In this document: in pieces, positions 26,320-34,637 of the stretch
Position numbering within the stretch: position 1 is the first letter of the stretch
Layout of the letters: each line of letters starts with the position of its first letter
From: Dyella tabacisoli
GTDB taxonomy: Bacteria > Pseudomonadota > Gammaproteobacteria > Xanthomonadales > Rhodanobacteraceae
DNA: 64,000 nt
Direction of reading: 5' to 3'
Assembly: GCF_003350925.1 (NCBI RefSeq)
Contig: NZ_KZ857173.1
Location: 496,001 to 560,000, forward strand
The notes under the pieces: generated by a model
Told to the model about the DNA's origin: nothing
What the model saw: only the letters and a program-made list of their open reading frames with translations
Databases searched by the model: none
Made by a program: the position numbers and the translations under genes

Positions 26320-27300
26320 TTAATGACTATGGCCCTTACAGCCCTGCACGGGGTCAGGACAGGCGCCAGGGTCGATCTGCACGGTAACGTGCTGGATGCC
26401 AAAACGGTCATTCAGCATCTGCTGGATCGCCTGTAGAGCCCGCGCGCTATCGCCCTCCTCATGCAGCTCGGCATGCAGGGTGGCCATGCGCAAGCCAGAG
26501 GCGAGCTGCCATACGTGCAAATGGTGTACATCGCGAATCGACGCATCGGCCGTGCGCAATGCCATGGTCACCTCGGCGGTATCCATGCCCTCGGGCACCC
26601 CTTCCAGCAGGATATGCGCCGAGCGGCGCAGCAATCGCCACGCGCTGTTCAGTATCAGCAACGAAACCAGCAACGAAAGCACCGGATCAGCCCATAGCCA
26701 GCCCATCCAGCGCACCGCCAGCGCCGCCAGCACGGCTGCCACCGAACCCAGCAGGTCGCCCAGCACATGCAGGCTCGCACCGGCCACATTGACGTCGTCA
26801 TGCGCGTGGCCGTGCAAGGTTCGCAGTACCACCAGATTCACCAGCAAGCCGATCACCGCCACGATCAGCATCACCCCGGAAAGAATCGGGCTGGGATTGA
26901 ACAATCGCGCGATCGCTTCGTAGGCAATAAAAGCCACCAGGGCAAACTGGGTCAGCGCATTGACGAAGCCAGCCAATACCTCCATGCGGCCATAACCGTA
27001 ACTGCGCCGCGCATCGGCGGGACGCTTCGCAAACCACGCGCCGATCACAGCCAATAACAGGGCCAGTGAATCGACCATCATGTGGCCCGCATCGGCCAGC
27101 AAGGCCAGTGAGCCAGACCAGAAGCCGCCGAAAACTTCGGCGATCATCATGACCGTGGTCAATACAAAGGCGAATAACAATTTGCGCTCGCGGCCCTCGA
27201 ATCCGCCGCCCGCGGCGTGCGCATGCGAGTGATCGTGATGGTCGTGCGAGTGTGAGTGCGATCCGTGGCTATGCGGCACGGAGGTATGCGGTGTGTTCAT
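26320..27300 (-). CDS. Cation diffusion facilitator, zinc exporter (ZitB/CzcD-like)
   Basis: The 326-residue inner-membrane protein has six helices and the transport site made of H73 and D77 (DAGHMMVDS) plus a second HxxxD pair (HVLGDLLGS). Cytoplasmic His-rich segments occur at the N-terminus (SHSHSHDHHDHSHAH) and in the loop (HGHAHDD). The C-terminal domain carries the DVHHLHVWQL metal-binding stretch. It exports Zn2+ and related ions by proton antiport. It lies 82 bases downstream of the MerC-like gene on the same strand, in a locus with a TonB receptor, a Zur-box-like palindrome and zur. In Xanthomonas, Zur is known to activate a CDF exporter, so control by zinc is plausible. Confidence 0.93.
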   Translation of the reverse strand: MNTPHTSVPHSHGSHSHSHDHHDHSHAHAAGGGFEGRERKLLFAFVLTTVMMIAEVFGGFWSGSLALLADAGHMMVDSLALLLAVIGAWFAKRPADARRSYGYGRMEVLAGFVNALTQFALVAFIAYEAIARLFNPSPILSGVMLIVAVIGLLVNLVVLRTLHGHAHDDVNVAGASLHVLGDLLGSVAAVLAALAVRWMGWLWADPVLSLLVSLLILNSAWRLLRRSAHILLEGVPEGMDTAEVTMALRTADASIRDVHHLHVWQLASGLRMATLHAELHEEGDSARALQAIQQMLNDRFGIQHVTVQIDPGACPDPVQGCKGHSH

Positions 27301-27382
27301 CGGAACATGCTAGAAAGCGTGCGCGCCGTTACACAATCACCAGCCCGTGGCCCATTCATCGGCCCATTCATCGGCATGTCCA

Positions 27383-27850
27383 TCAATGGGCGCAGTGCGG
27401 GCCGTGCACGTGAGTGTGCTGGCGATCGGTACGCAGATTGATGAAATGCGCCGATGCCAACAGCAGGCCTCCACAGGTGACCAACACGCTGTGCAGGCCG
27501 ATCGAGTAGCGCTCGGCATAGGTCACGCCAAGCACCAGCAGGGTCAACCCAGGCAACGCAAAGAACAAGGGCAGCGGTCGATGGTGGCGGCGATAGCCGC
27601 TGATGAGGCTGACCAAGGCAAGCACGCAGGCGAAGAACACAAAACCGCGTTCAAAGCGATGATCGGCAAGAAACTCCAGGCCCAGAATCGGCAACAACGC
27701 CAACACGAACGGCAGCGCGGCACAGTGCACCGCACACAGGAACGAAGCCATCGCACCTATGCGATCGGCGATGTACCACCCACGGGATTTCTGCACTTGC
27801 TCGGAGTCCATCGGTCGGCCTAAGTCGTTAAGCGTGACGGGTTGCTTCAT
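27383..27850 (-). CDS. MerC-domain membrane protein
   Basis: The protein of 155 residues (ATG at 27850) or 142 residues (ATG at 27811) has four hydrophobic helices and the MerC pattern, with a Cys-rich segment FLCAVHCAALPFVLALLP in the first helix. It ends in a His-rich tail (RQHTHVHGPHCAH). MerC proteins move metal ions across the inner membrane; here the context suggests zinc. The Zur-box-like palindrome lies 15 bases upstream of the 27850 ATG, so the later start, which leaves room for a leader, may be the real one. It probably forms a unit with the downstream CDF gene. Confidence 0.85.
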   Translation of the reverse strand: MKQPVTLNDLGRPMDSEQVQKSRGWYIADRIGAMASFLCAVHCAALPFVLALLPILGLEFLADHRFERGFVFFACVLALVSLISGYRRHHRPLPLFFALPGLTLLVLGVTYAERYSIGLHSVLVTCGGLLLASAHFINLRTDRQHTHVHGPHCAH

Positions 27851-27864
27851 CACAGGCAAGCGAT

Positions 27865-27882
27865 GTTACATTATAACGTAAC
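27865..27882. promoter_or_regulatory. Zur-box-like palindrome in the divergent merC/TonB-receptor promoter
   Basis: GTTACATTATAACGTAAC is an 18-bp palindrome with one mismatched pair (arms GTTACRTTA). It resembles gammaproteobacterial Zur operators, which have a TGTTATA-type half-site. It lies between two zinc-related genes, 25 bases from the receptor start codon, and zur is encoded at 30146-30652. Confidence 0.75.
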
Positions 27883-27906
27883 GAACGTCAGCAAGGAGAT
27901 TCACCC

Positions 27907-29910
27907 GTGCGTAGAACCGTCATTGCCCTCGCCCTGACCGCCGGCCTCAGCGGCGGCGCCTTACCGCTATACGCAGCGGATAACGATGCCGACACTGAAA
28001 TACCCGCCGACAAGCAAGGCCGCAAAGCCAAGGATCTTGGCACCATCACGGTAACGGCCGTACCGCTCGGCCAACAGGCGGACCAGATCGTGGCGCCGAT
28101 CGCCGTACTGGCCGGCGCGCCATTGGACGAGGCCAAGGCCGGCACGCTGGGTGAGACGGTATCGACCATTCCCGGCGTACAAACCACCGGCCTGGGCAAA
28201 GCCGTCGGCCGCCCGGTCATCCGTGGCCTGGACGGCCCACGCATCGCCGTGCTCGAAAACGGCCTGGGCGCGCAAGACGTCTCCAGCATCAGCCAGGACC
28301 ACGCCACCGCGGTCGAGCCCTTTCTGGCCGACCAGATCGAAGTACTCAAAGGCCCCTCCACCCTGCTCTACGGCTCCGGCGCCATTGGCGGGGTAGTGAA
28401 CGTTGTCGATGGCCGTATCCCGATGACCGCGCCGGCGAACGGATTCAGTGGCCGCGCCGAAGGGCGCTACGACAGCGGCACCCAGGGCAAGACCGGCGTG
28501 TTCCGCGCCGATGCCGGCAACCAGCAGTTTGCAATGCACGTGGATGGCATGCGCCGCGACGACGGCAATTACGACATCCCCGGCGGCAGCCAGGCCAATA
28601 GCCAGGTAAAAACCACCTCCGGCGCGCTTGGCGCGTCGCTGCTGGGCGACTGGGGTTATGCCGGCCTGTCGATCTCGCGTTATCTAAACCAATACGGCAG
28701 CCCGGCCGAACCGGGGCATGCGGCCCACCCAGGGCATGAGCATGACGAAGCGCCGGTGCACATCAAGCTGGCGCAGACCCGCTATGACATCAAAGGCGGA
28801 TTCAACCGGCCACTACCCGGTATCGCCAAAGCGGAAGTGAGCTTCGGCCATACCGACTATCAGCACGTGGAGTTCGAAGGCAGCACACCCAGCACCACTT
28901 TCACCAACAAGGCCAATGAGGGCCGCTTGGTGCTTACCCATCAACCCATCGCCGGCTGGGAAGGCGCCTTCGGCGCGCAGTATGTCCAACGCAACTTCGC
29001 CGCTGTCGGTGCGGAAACCTTTGTGCCGGCCACCACGACACGCGGCTGGGGAGTATTTATCACCGAGCAACGTGAGTTCGGCCCGATCAAACTGGAACTC
29101 GGCGCGCGCACCGATCGCCAAACCGCTACGCCGGAAAACAGCCCGCGCCGCACGTTCACCCCATCGAGCTTCTCCAGTGGATTAGCCTGGCGCTTCGCCG
29201 AGTCGTGGCATGCAAGCATCAATCTGGATCATGCCGAACGCGCGCCGGCCGAAGAAGAGTTGTTCTCGCACGGCCCGCATGCGGCCTCCAACTCGTTCGA
29301 GATAGGCAACCCCGAGTTGAAGAAAGAGCGCGCCAACCAGGCGGAACTGGCCCTGCACTATCACGGCGATGTCGTCGAAGGCAAAGTCGGCACCTATTAC
29401 AACCGCTACCACGACTTCATCTATCTGGCCGACACCGGTGAAGCAGAAGATGGCATGCCGGTGCGCCAATGGTCGCAACGCAATGCCACCTTCCGTGGCT
29501 GGGAGGCCGAAGCCACCGTGCATCTGACCAAAGCATGGAATCTGCGTATTTACGGCGATACCGTGCGCGCCACGCTTGCTCGCGGCGGCGGCAACCTGCC
29601 GCGTATCCCGGCAGGCCGTCTCGGCGCGCAACTCAACTGGAGCCGCAACGACCTTCGCGCCAGCATCGGAGCCGTGCAGTACTTCGCGCAAAACAACACC
29701 GCCGCCTTTGAAACCCGCACCGCCGGCTACACCCTCGTCAACGCGCATGCCGCATGGACTTTCTACAACGGCCAACACAGTCAATGGGAAGCATTTCTGG
29801 ACGGCAACAACCTGACCAACCGCAAAGCGCGGCTGGCTACATCGCTATTCAAGGATCAGGTGCTACAGCCAGGCCGCAATGTCTCGGTCGGCGTGCGGGC
29901 GTTCTTTTGA
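27907..29910 (+). CDS. TonB-dependent outer-membrane receptor, probable zinc uptake (ZnuD-like)
   Basis: The 667-residue protein starts at GTG 27907 with AAGGAG eight bases upstream. A signal peptide (ending PLYAA) is followed by a plug domain (about residues 40-150; RPVIRGLDGPRIAVLENG, IEVLKGPSTLLYGSGAIGGVVNVVDG) and a 22-strand-type barrel ending in VGVRAFF, with the terminal Phe required for assembly. Around residues 268-285 an extracellular loop reads GHAAHPGHEHDEAPVH, the kind of His/Asp cluster found in the zinc receptor ZnuD. The Zur-box-like palindrome upstream supports zinc-repressed expression. Import of zinc is inferred; copper or a metallophore is a less likely alternative. Confidence 0.88.
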   Translation: MRRTVIALALTAGLSGGALPLYAADNDADTEIPADKQGRKAKDLGTITVTAVPLGQQADQIVAPIAVLAGAPLDEAKAGTLGETVSTIPGVQTTGLGKAVGRPVIRGLDGPRIAVLENGLGAQDVSSISQDHATAVEPFLADQIEVLKGPSTLLYGSGAIGGVVNVVDGRIPMTAPANGFSGRAEGRYDSGTQGKTGVFRADAGNQQFAMHVDGMRRDDGNYDIPGGSQANSQVKTTSGALGASLLGDWGYAGLSISRYLNQYGSPAEPGHAAHPGHEHDEAPVHIKLAQTRYDIKGGFNRPLPGIAKAEVSFGHTDYQHVEFEGSTPSTTFTNKANEGRLVLTHQPIAGWEGAFGAQYVQRNFAAVGAETFVPATTTRGWGVFITEQREFGPIKLELGARTDRQTATPENSPRRTFTPSSFSSGLAWRFAESWHASINLDHAERAPAEEELFSHGPHAASNSFEIGNPELKKERANQAELALHYHGDVVEGKVGTYYNRYHDFIYLADTGEAEDGMPVRQWSQRNATFRGWEAEATVHLTKAWNLRIYGDTVRATLARGGGNLPRIPAGRLGAQLNWSRNDLRASIGAVQYFAQNNTAAFETRTAGYTLVNAHAAWTFYNGQHSQWEAFLDGNNLTNRKARLATSLFKDQVLQPGRNVSVGVRAFF

Positions 29911-29914
29911 GTTA

Positions 29915-29984
29915 GAACGGGGAACGGGGAACGGGGAACGGGGAACGGGGAACGGGGAACGGGGAACGGGGAACGGGGAACGGG
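29915..29984. repeat. Perfect heptamer tandem repeat (GAACGGG)10
   Basis: Ten uninterrupted copies of GAACGGG start four bases after the receptor stop codon. The array is purine-rich on the plus strand and is followed by an A-rich stretch. About 90 bases beyond it, a pyrimidine-rich tract (30077-30136) contains imperfect reverse complements, so transcripts could fold on themselves. Perfect arrays of this length are prone to copy-number change. Confidence 0.95.
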
Positions 29985-30076
29985 GAAGAGCCTAAAAAGC
30001 AGAAGCAAAAAAGCAAGAGCAAAAACAAAGAAAAATCAAAAAAGAACGCAACATCACAGCCACCACTCAAGCTGCA

Positions 30077-30136
30077 TGTTCCCCGTTCCCTATTCCCCGT
30101 TCCCTGCTCTACCTCCGTTCCCTGCTCCCTACCCTA
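30077..30136. repeat. Degenerate inverted counterpart of the heptamer array
   Basis: This tract repeats GTTCCCY units (GTTCCCC, GTTCCCT and variants), the reverse complement of the GAACGGG array. It sits between the array and the zur stop codon. The two tracts could pair in RNA and act as a terminator or barrier between the convergent receptor and zur genes. Confidence 0.7.
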
Positions 30137-30145
30137 CCCCTCCCC

Positions 30146-30652
30146 TCAATCCTTACGACATTGCTTGCATATGCCGTGTACTTCCAGCGTCTGCGCCTGC
30201 GGGCGAAAACCCAGCGCCTTGGCCTGTGCCTCGATCAACTCAGCCACGCGCTCGTCACAAACCTCTTGCGCGCTGGAGCAGACATCGCAGATCAAAAACG
30301 GCACCTGATGCGCCTCGGCCGGGTGATGGCAGGAGACGAAGGCATTGATGGATTCGAGCTTGTGGATAAAGCCATGCTCAAGCAGAAAGTCGAGCGCGCG
30401 ATAAACCGTCGGCGGGGCCGCATTGCCATGTCGATCACGTAGCTGATCGAGCAAGTCATAGGCCTTCACCGGCTTGCCGGCCGCAGCGACGAGTTCTAGC
30501 ACTTCTTTGCGCAGCGGGGTCAGACGCAGGCCGCGCGCTTCGCTGGCATGCTCCACCGCCTGCACGAAGCCCTTGGCGTCGTCGTGGTGGTGATGATGGG
30601 AATGCGGTTTACTGGTTGCGTTCTGGCTCAATGCTTTCACCTCGCGCGACAT
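30146..30652 (-). CDS. zur: Zinc uptake regulator Zur (Fur family)
   Basis: The 168-residue Fur-family repressor has a winged-helix domain at about residues 35-100 (RGLRLTPLRKEVLELV, PPTVYRALDFLLEHGFIHKLES) and a dimerisation domain with structural-zinc Cys pairs at 122/125 (CDVC) and 162/165 (CKQC). The regulatory site is in the SCHHPAEAHQ segment. The N-terminus carries an unusual His run (HSHHHHHDD, residues 17-25). The start at 30652 follows the upstream gene's stop by one base. Zur binds DNA when loaded with zinc and represses uptake genes; the palindrome at 27865 is a likely target. Confidence 0.92.
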   Translation of the reverse strand: MSREVKALSQNATSKPHSHHHHHDDAKGFVQAVEHASEARGLRLTPLRKEVLELVAAAGKPVKAYDLLDQLRDRHGNAAPPTVYRALDFLLEHGFIHKLESINAFVSCHHPAEAHQVPFLICDVCSSAQEVCDERVAELIEAQAKALGFRPQAQTLEVHGICKQCRKD

Positions 30653-30653
30653 A

Positions 30654-30956
30654 CTACACCGGTCGCTTGGAGCTAGTCTTTGGAGGTAACGGCGGCGGGC
30701 CAGCCCCCGGCTTTGTCCGTGGTCGCGCCAGCACCACAAACCAGCCGATCGGCCCCAGCAGCGCGGCCCAAACCACACCTTCGAGCAAACGCCCGCGCCA
30801 CCAGCCCAGCGCGGCGCCTACCACCACAAAGCCGACGCTCCACCAGAACAGCGCGCCCCAAGGCACGATGCCCATAAGATTGAGAAACACTTGCCAGAAA
30901 GCTCCCGGCGCGTCGGGATCGACACCGTTCATCGCCTTGTTCAACAACTCGTCCAC
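30654..30956 (-). CDS. Small two-helix membrane protein upstream of zur
   Basis: This 100-residue protein has two hydrophobic helices (about residues 22-48 and 57-75) and a basic proline-rich C-terminus (PPPLPPKTSSKRPV). The GTG start at 30956 is preferred because TAGGG lies seven bases upstream. The stop codon is one base away from the zur start codon, so the two genes are transcribed and probably translated together. It diverges from the two-component regulator gene across 86 bases. I do not recognise its family; the proximity suggests, but does not show, a role in zinc homeostasis. Confidence 0.65.
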   Translation of the reverse strand: MDELLNKAMNGVDPDAPGAFWQVFLNLMGIVPWGALFWWSVGFVVVGAALGWWRGRLLEGVVWAALLGPIGWFVVLARPRTKPGAGPPPLPPKTSSKRPV

Positions 30957-31042
30957 GCAAGCCCTACTGTCGTTACGATGGCGGCCATGATGCACCCAAG
31001 AGCCTATTCAGCGTTGCCGGATCTTTTTTTTCAGGAGTACCC

Positions 31043-31732
31043 GTGCGCTGCCTGCTGATTGAAGACGACAAACCCACCGCGCAGCTCATCCACGATGGCC
31101 TGCAACAGTCGGGCTGCGCGGTAACCATGTGTCATGACGGTAAAACCGGTTTGGGCCATGCGAGCGAAGGCTCGTGGGATGTCATCGTGCTGGATCGCAT
31201 GCTTCCGGGCGATATCGACGGCCTCGATATTCTCGCGGCCTTGCGGTCGCGCGATGACCGCACCCCGGTACTTATCTTGAGTGCGCTGAGCAGCCTCGAC
31301 GAACGCATCCGCGGCCTGCGTGCCGGCGGCGATGATTACCTGACCAAGCCCTTTGCCTTCGACGAATTGATGGTTCGGATCGAAGCACTGATCCGGCGTG
31401 CCAGCCAGCGCGACGAACCTGCGCTGATGTCGGTGGCGGATTTGCGCCTCGATCCACGCACTCGCCGGGTATTTCGCGACAACAAGCCGATCGTGCTGCA
31501 GCCACGGGAATACCTGTTGCTGGAATATCTGGTTCGCCATCAAGGCGAAGTGGTCTCGCGCAAAATGTTGCTGTCGGCGGTGTGGGGCTACCATTTCGAT
31601 CCAGAAACCAATGTGATCGACGTGCAGATGAGTCGCCTGCGCAACAAGATCGACAAAGATTTCTCGGTCGCGCTGATCCACACCGTGCGCGGCGTTGGCT
31701 ACACCATTCAGGCGCCGGCCGATCATGGCTAG
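31043..31732 (+). CDS. OmpR-family response regulator (CusR/CzcR-like)
   Basis: The 229-residue regulator starts at GTG 31043, with AGGAG upstream. The receiver domain has the acidic pair EDD at residues 7-9, Asp51 in VIVLDRMLPG and Lys in YLTKPFAF. The DNA-binding domain follows (LQPREYLLLEYLVRHQGEV, VIDVQMSRLRNKIDK, RGVGYTI). The next gene, its kinase, overlaps it by eight bases. The downstream genes encode an RND metal-efflux system, so metal-responsive control of that system is likely. Confidence 0.93.
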   Translation: MRCLLIEDDKPTAQLIHDGLQQSGCAVTMCHDGKTGLGHASEGSWDVIVLDRMLPGDIDGLDILAALRSRDDRTPVLILSALSSLDERIRGLRAGGDDYLTKPFAFDELMVRIEALIRRASQRDEPALMSVADLRLDPRTRRVFRDNKPIVLQPREYLLLEYLVRHQGEVVSRKMLLSAVWGYHFDPETNVIDVQMSRLRNKIDKDFSVALIHTVRGVGYTIQAPADHG

Positions 31733-33107
31733 CTTCCGTCATTCCGTCGTATTTCGCATGACCGCCGGTTACGGCCTGCTGCTGTTGATTTCGGTCGCGC
31801 TGATTTCCACCGTTTTTTATGTCGGCACCGCCGGCTTGCTGGCCCGCAATATCGACAAACAGCTAACCTCGATATCGCGCCACCTCATCCAGGTTCGTCA
31901 GCAGGAGGGGCCCCAAGCGCTTGAACGCGATATCCATGCCTTGCTGACCGACAATCAGGATGTCGATACCGAGGTTTACCTGCTGATCGACCCCAGCGGA
32001 CGCAAGATCGCCGGCAACCTCACCGCCTGGCCAACGCTCCCCACCGCCAACGACCAATTGGTCAAGCAGCAAGTCAAACGATTGGGACGCGACTCGATCA
32101 GCCGCTTGCTCAGCTATCGCTTTCAAGATGGCACCACCCTGGTCGTCGGGCGCGACTTGCAAGACCAACACGACCTGGAACGCATGGTGCTGGTTGCGCT
32201 GAGTCTGGGCGGTGTGATGGCCTTGGTACTGGCCGCCGCCGGCGCATGGCTGTTTCGTGCGCAATTGCAGAAGCAGCTCATGGCGATCCATCGCACGACT
32301 ACCGAAATCGCCGCCGGCCACCTCGACCGGCGTATCGAAGTAGGCAAGTCGCAAGACGAATTCGCCATCGTCGCCCACGACGTCAACATCATGCTTGAAG
32401 AGATCGAGCGGCTGATGGATACCGCGCGCGATGTCTCCAATGCCATTGCGCACGACCTGCGCACGCCGTTGGGGCGTATCCGTGGCTCGCTGGAGGACGC
32501 ACTGCGCCCGCATCATCCGGCGGACAAACTGCCGTATAGCGCGCAATACGCCATCGACGAGATCGACGCGCTGATCGTGGTGTTCGACAAACTGCTGCAA
32601 ATCGCCGAAGCCGAATCCGGTGTGCGCCGGCAGCCTTTCGACCAATTGCCGCTGCGCGAGGTGGCCAGTGACCTCGTCGAGCTTTACCAGCCCGCCGCCG
32701 AAAACCAGGGTGTGGCACTCAGTCTGCTGGTGGAGGGCGAGCCAGTGGTCAATGCCGATCGCGACCTGATCGCCGGGGTGCTGGCCAACCTGCTCGACAA
32801 CGCCTTGAAATATGCCGGCCATGGCGCACAGGTGCAGGTGCGGATCGAGTGCGACCCGGCGCAAGGCAGACCGCCTGAAGCCCGCATCGTGGTACGCGAC
32901 TATGGCCCCGGCATACCGGCCGATGCGCTCGAACGCGCCACCGAACGCTTCTTTCGCGCCGATACCAGCCGCAGCCTGCGCGGCAACGGCCTGGGCCTAT
33001 CGATCGTGGCAGCCTCGGTGGCGTTGCATCGCGGCCGCCTGACCCTGGAAAACGCACACCCCGGACTCCGCGTCACCATCGCATTACCGGCATGTAGGTT
33101 GGGGTGA
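31725..33107 (+). CDS. Sensor histidine kinase (metal-sensor type)
   Basis: The 460-residue kinase has membrane helices at about residues 16-38 and 156-178, a periplasmic domain between them, a HAMP linker, and the phosphorylated His243 in AIAHDLRTPLGRI, the HDLRTPL variant common in heavy-metal sensor kinases. The ATPase motifs are LLDNALKYAG, VVRDYGPGIP and NGLGLSI. The start at 31725 lies within the end of the regulator gene. The last codons and the stop codon (CRLG-stop) are provided by an intergenic repeat that begins at 33094, so the native C-terminus may have been altered by repeat insertion. Confidence 0.92.
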   Translation: MASFRHSVVFRMTAGYGLLLLISVALISTVFYVGTAGLLARNIDKQLTSISRHLIQVRQQEGPQALERDIHALLTDNQDVDTEVYLLIDPSGRKIAGNLTAWPTLPTANDQLVKQQVKRLGRDSISRLLSYRFQDGTTLVVGRDLQDQHDLERMVLVALSLGGVMALVLAAAGAWLFRAQLQKQLMAIHRTTTEIAAGHLDRRIEVGKSQDEFAIVAHDVNIMLEEIERLMDTARDVSNAIAHDLRTPLGRIRGSLEDALRPHHPADKLPYSAQYAIDEIDALIVVFDKLLQIAEAESGVRRQPFDQLPLREVASDLVELYQPAAENQGVALSLLVEGEPVVNADRDLIAGVLANLLDNALKYAGHGAQVQVRIECDPAQGRPPEARIVVRDYGPGIPADALERATERFFRADTSRSLRGNGLGLSIVAASVALHRGRLTLENAHPGLRVTIALPACRLG

Positions 33108-33227
33108 GCAAAGCGAACCCCAACGCGGCGAATATTGGGGTTCGCATACGCTCACGTAGGTTGGGTTGAACGCAGTGATACCCAACGTTGCGCAACGTTG
33201 GGGTTCGCTTTGCTCACCCCAACCTAC
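33094..33227. repeat. GTAGGTTGGG-type intergenic repeat, copy 3 (compound)
   Basis: The 134-base block begins GTAGGTTGGGGTGAGC and ends GCTCACCCCAACCTAC, so it is an inverted repeat overall. An internal GTAGGTTGGGTTGAACGC unit and the CGTTGCGCAACG palindrome are included. Its first 14 bases encode the C-terminus and stop codon of the sensor kinase. The remaining 150 bases to the adaptor gene show no other gene. Confidence 0.8.
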
Positions 33228-33377
33228 GCGTTACGCGCTATGCGCAGACACTACCTTTCCAAACCGTAACTATGGCTCGGCCACCACGCTGGTTAAGGTG
33301 GCCGCCGTAGGCGTGTGCGTATGGTCAGCAGCGATAGCCCATCGATCTGCGACGCACCGTTCGAGCAGAGAAAGCGC

Positions 33378-34577
33378 ATGCGAGCTTCACGCAAATCGAC
33401 TACCCAACGATGGAAGATCGGCGCAATCGTGCTGGTCGTCGCGCTAGGTAGCTACGTCGGCTATACCTCGCTCGCTCACCATAATGTCGATGCGTCGACT
33501 GACGCCAAGGCAGACACAGGCCCCGCGCAAGACACGGTAACCATCACCGACCAGCAGGCCAAGCACGTCAGCGTCGTTCCCGCGCGCATGCACGACTTCG
33601 ATTCACGCCGTGACGCGGTCGGCTATATCGACTTCAATCAAGATCGACTGACCCAGGTGTTTTCGCCGTACCAGGGGCGCGTGCGGCAGGTACTTGCCAA
33701 GACAGGCGATAACGTCGCCAAAGGCCAATTGCTGTTCACGGTCGATAGCCCGGACCTGGTCCAGGCCGAGTCGACTTTGATCGCCACCGCCGCGACCCGC
33801 GCATTGACCAGCAAGACGCTGGACCGCGCCCGCAAAATGCTGGAGATCCAGGCCAGCGCGCAGAAGGACGTGGATCAGGCCAGCTCCGATCAGCAAAGCG
33901 CCGAGGCCGGCTATAAGGCCGCGCGCGATGCCTTGCGCATCTTTGGCAAGTCCGATGTCGAGATGGATCACATCGCCGCCAGCCGCAAGATCGACGGCGA
34001 GCTGCACATCGTCAGCCCCTATGCCGGCTTGGTCACCGCGCGCAATGTGGCGCCAGGCGTACTCGTGCAGCCGGGCAATGCACCCGCACCGTTCACCGTG
34101 GCCGATGTATCCACGCTATGGATGATTGCGAACGTGGCCGAAACGGATGTCGCCTTATTACAGACCGGCCAGCAAGTATCGGTGACGGTCGATGCGCTAC
34201 CTGGGCGCAAACTGCAAGGGGTCGTCGGCACCATTGGCAGCGCGATCGACCCCAGCACCCATCACATCGCCGTGCGATCGGAGATCCGCGACCCGCACCA
34301 CGAACTGCGCCCGCAGATGCTCGCCAGCTTTCAGATTCGCACCGGCGAGCCCACGCATTCGGTCGCCGTGCCGGTCGATGCGGTAGTGCGCGAAGGCGAT
34401 GGCACGATGACCGTATTCACCACCCAGGACGGTCGCCATTTCATGCGCCGCCCGATCAAGCTGGGTCAGCAGCAGGACGGACTCAACCAGATTCTGGAGG
34501 GGCTATCGGCCAATGAGCGCGTGGCCGGCGACGGTGCGCTGTTTCTCAGCAACGCACTGGCCTTGCAGTCGAAATAG
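33378..34577 (+). CDS. RND efflux periplasmic adaptor (CzcB/CusB-like)
   Basis: The 399-residue membrane fusion protein has an N-terminal membrane anchor (residues 14-33; IGAIVLVVALGSYVGYTSLA). Lipoyl-like half-motifs follow (VFSPYQGRVRQVLAKTGDNVAKGQLLFTV-type), then an alpha-hairpin (about 150-215) and a beta-barrel domain (TLWMIANVAETDVALLQTGQ). It links the inner-membrane pump to the outer-membrane channel. The start at 33378 has an AGAGAAAG ribosome binding site. The pump gene follows after 60 bases and the channel after that. Compared with CusB, no Met-rich N-terminal site is visible, which argues against a dedicated Cu/Ag role. Confidence 0.9.
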   Translation: MRASRKSTTQRWKIGAIVLVVALGSYVGYTSLAHHNVDASTDAKADTGPAQDTVTITDQQAKHVSVVPARMHDFDSRRDAVGYIDFNQDRLTQVFSPYQGRVRQVLAKTGDNVAKGQLLFTVDSPDLVQAESTLIATAATRALTSKTLDRARKMLEIQASAQKDVDQASSDQQSAEAGYKAARDALRIFGKSDVEMDHIAASRKIDGELHIVSPYAGLVTARNVAPGVLVQPGNAPAPFTVADVSTLWMIANVAETDVALLQTGQQVSVTVDALPGRKLQGVVGTIGSAIDPSTHHIAVRSEIRDPHHELRPQMLASFQIRTGEPTHSVAVPVDAVVREGDGTMTVFTTQDGRHFMRRPIKLGQQQDGLNQILEGLSANERVAGDGALFLSNALALQSK

Positions 34578-34637
34578 CGCCGCGCTCCACAGCTCGCCCC
34601 CACCAGCTCCGCACCTTATAAGAAAGAAGGCCAGACC

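Noticed and set aside
29915-29984. Heptamer array considered as a CRISPR
   Set aside because: The repeat unit is seven bases and there are no spacers.
31863-32864. 333-codon open frame on the minus strand
   Set aside because: It is fully antisense to the sensor kinase, whose catalytic boxes are intact.
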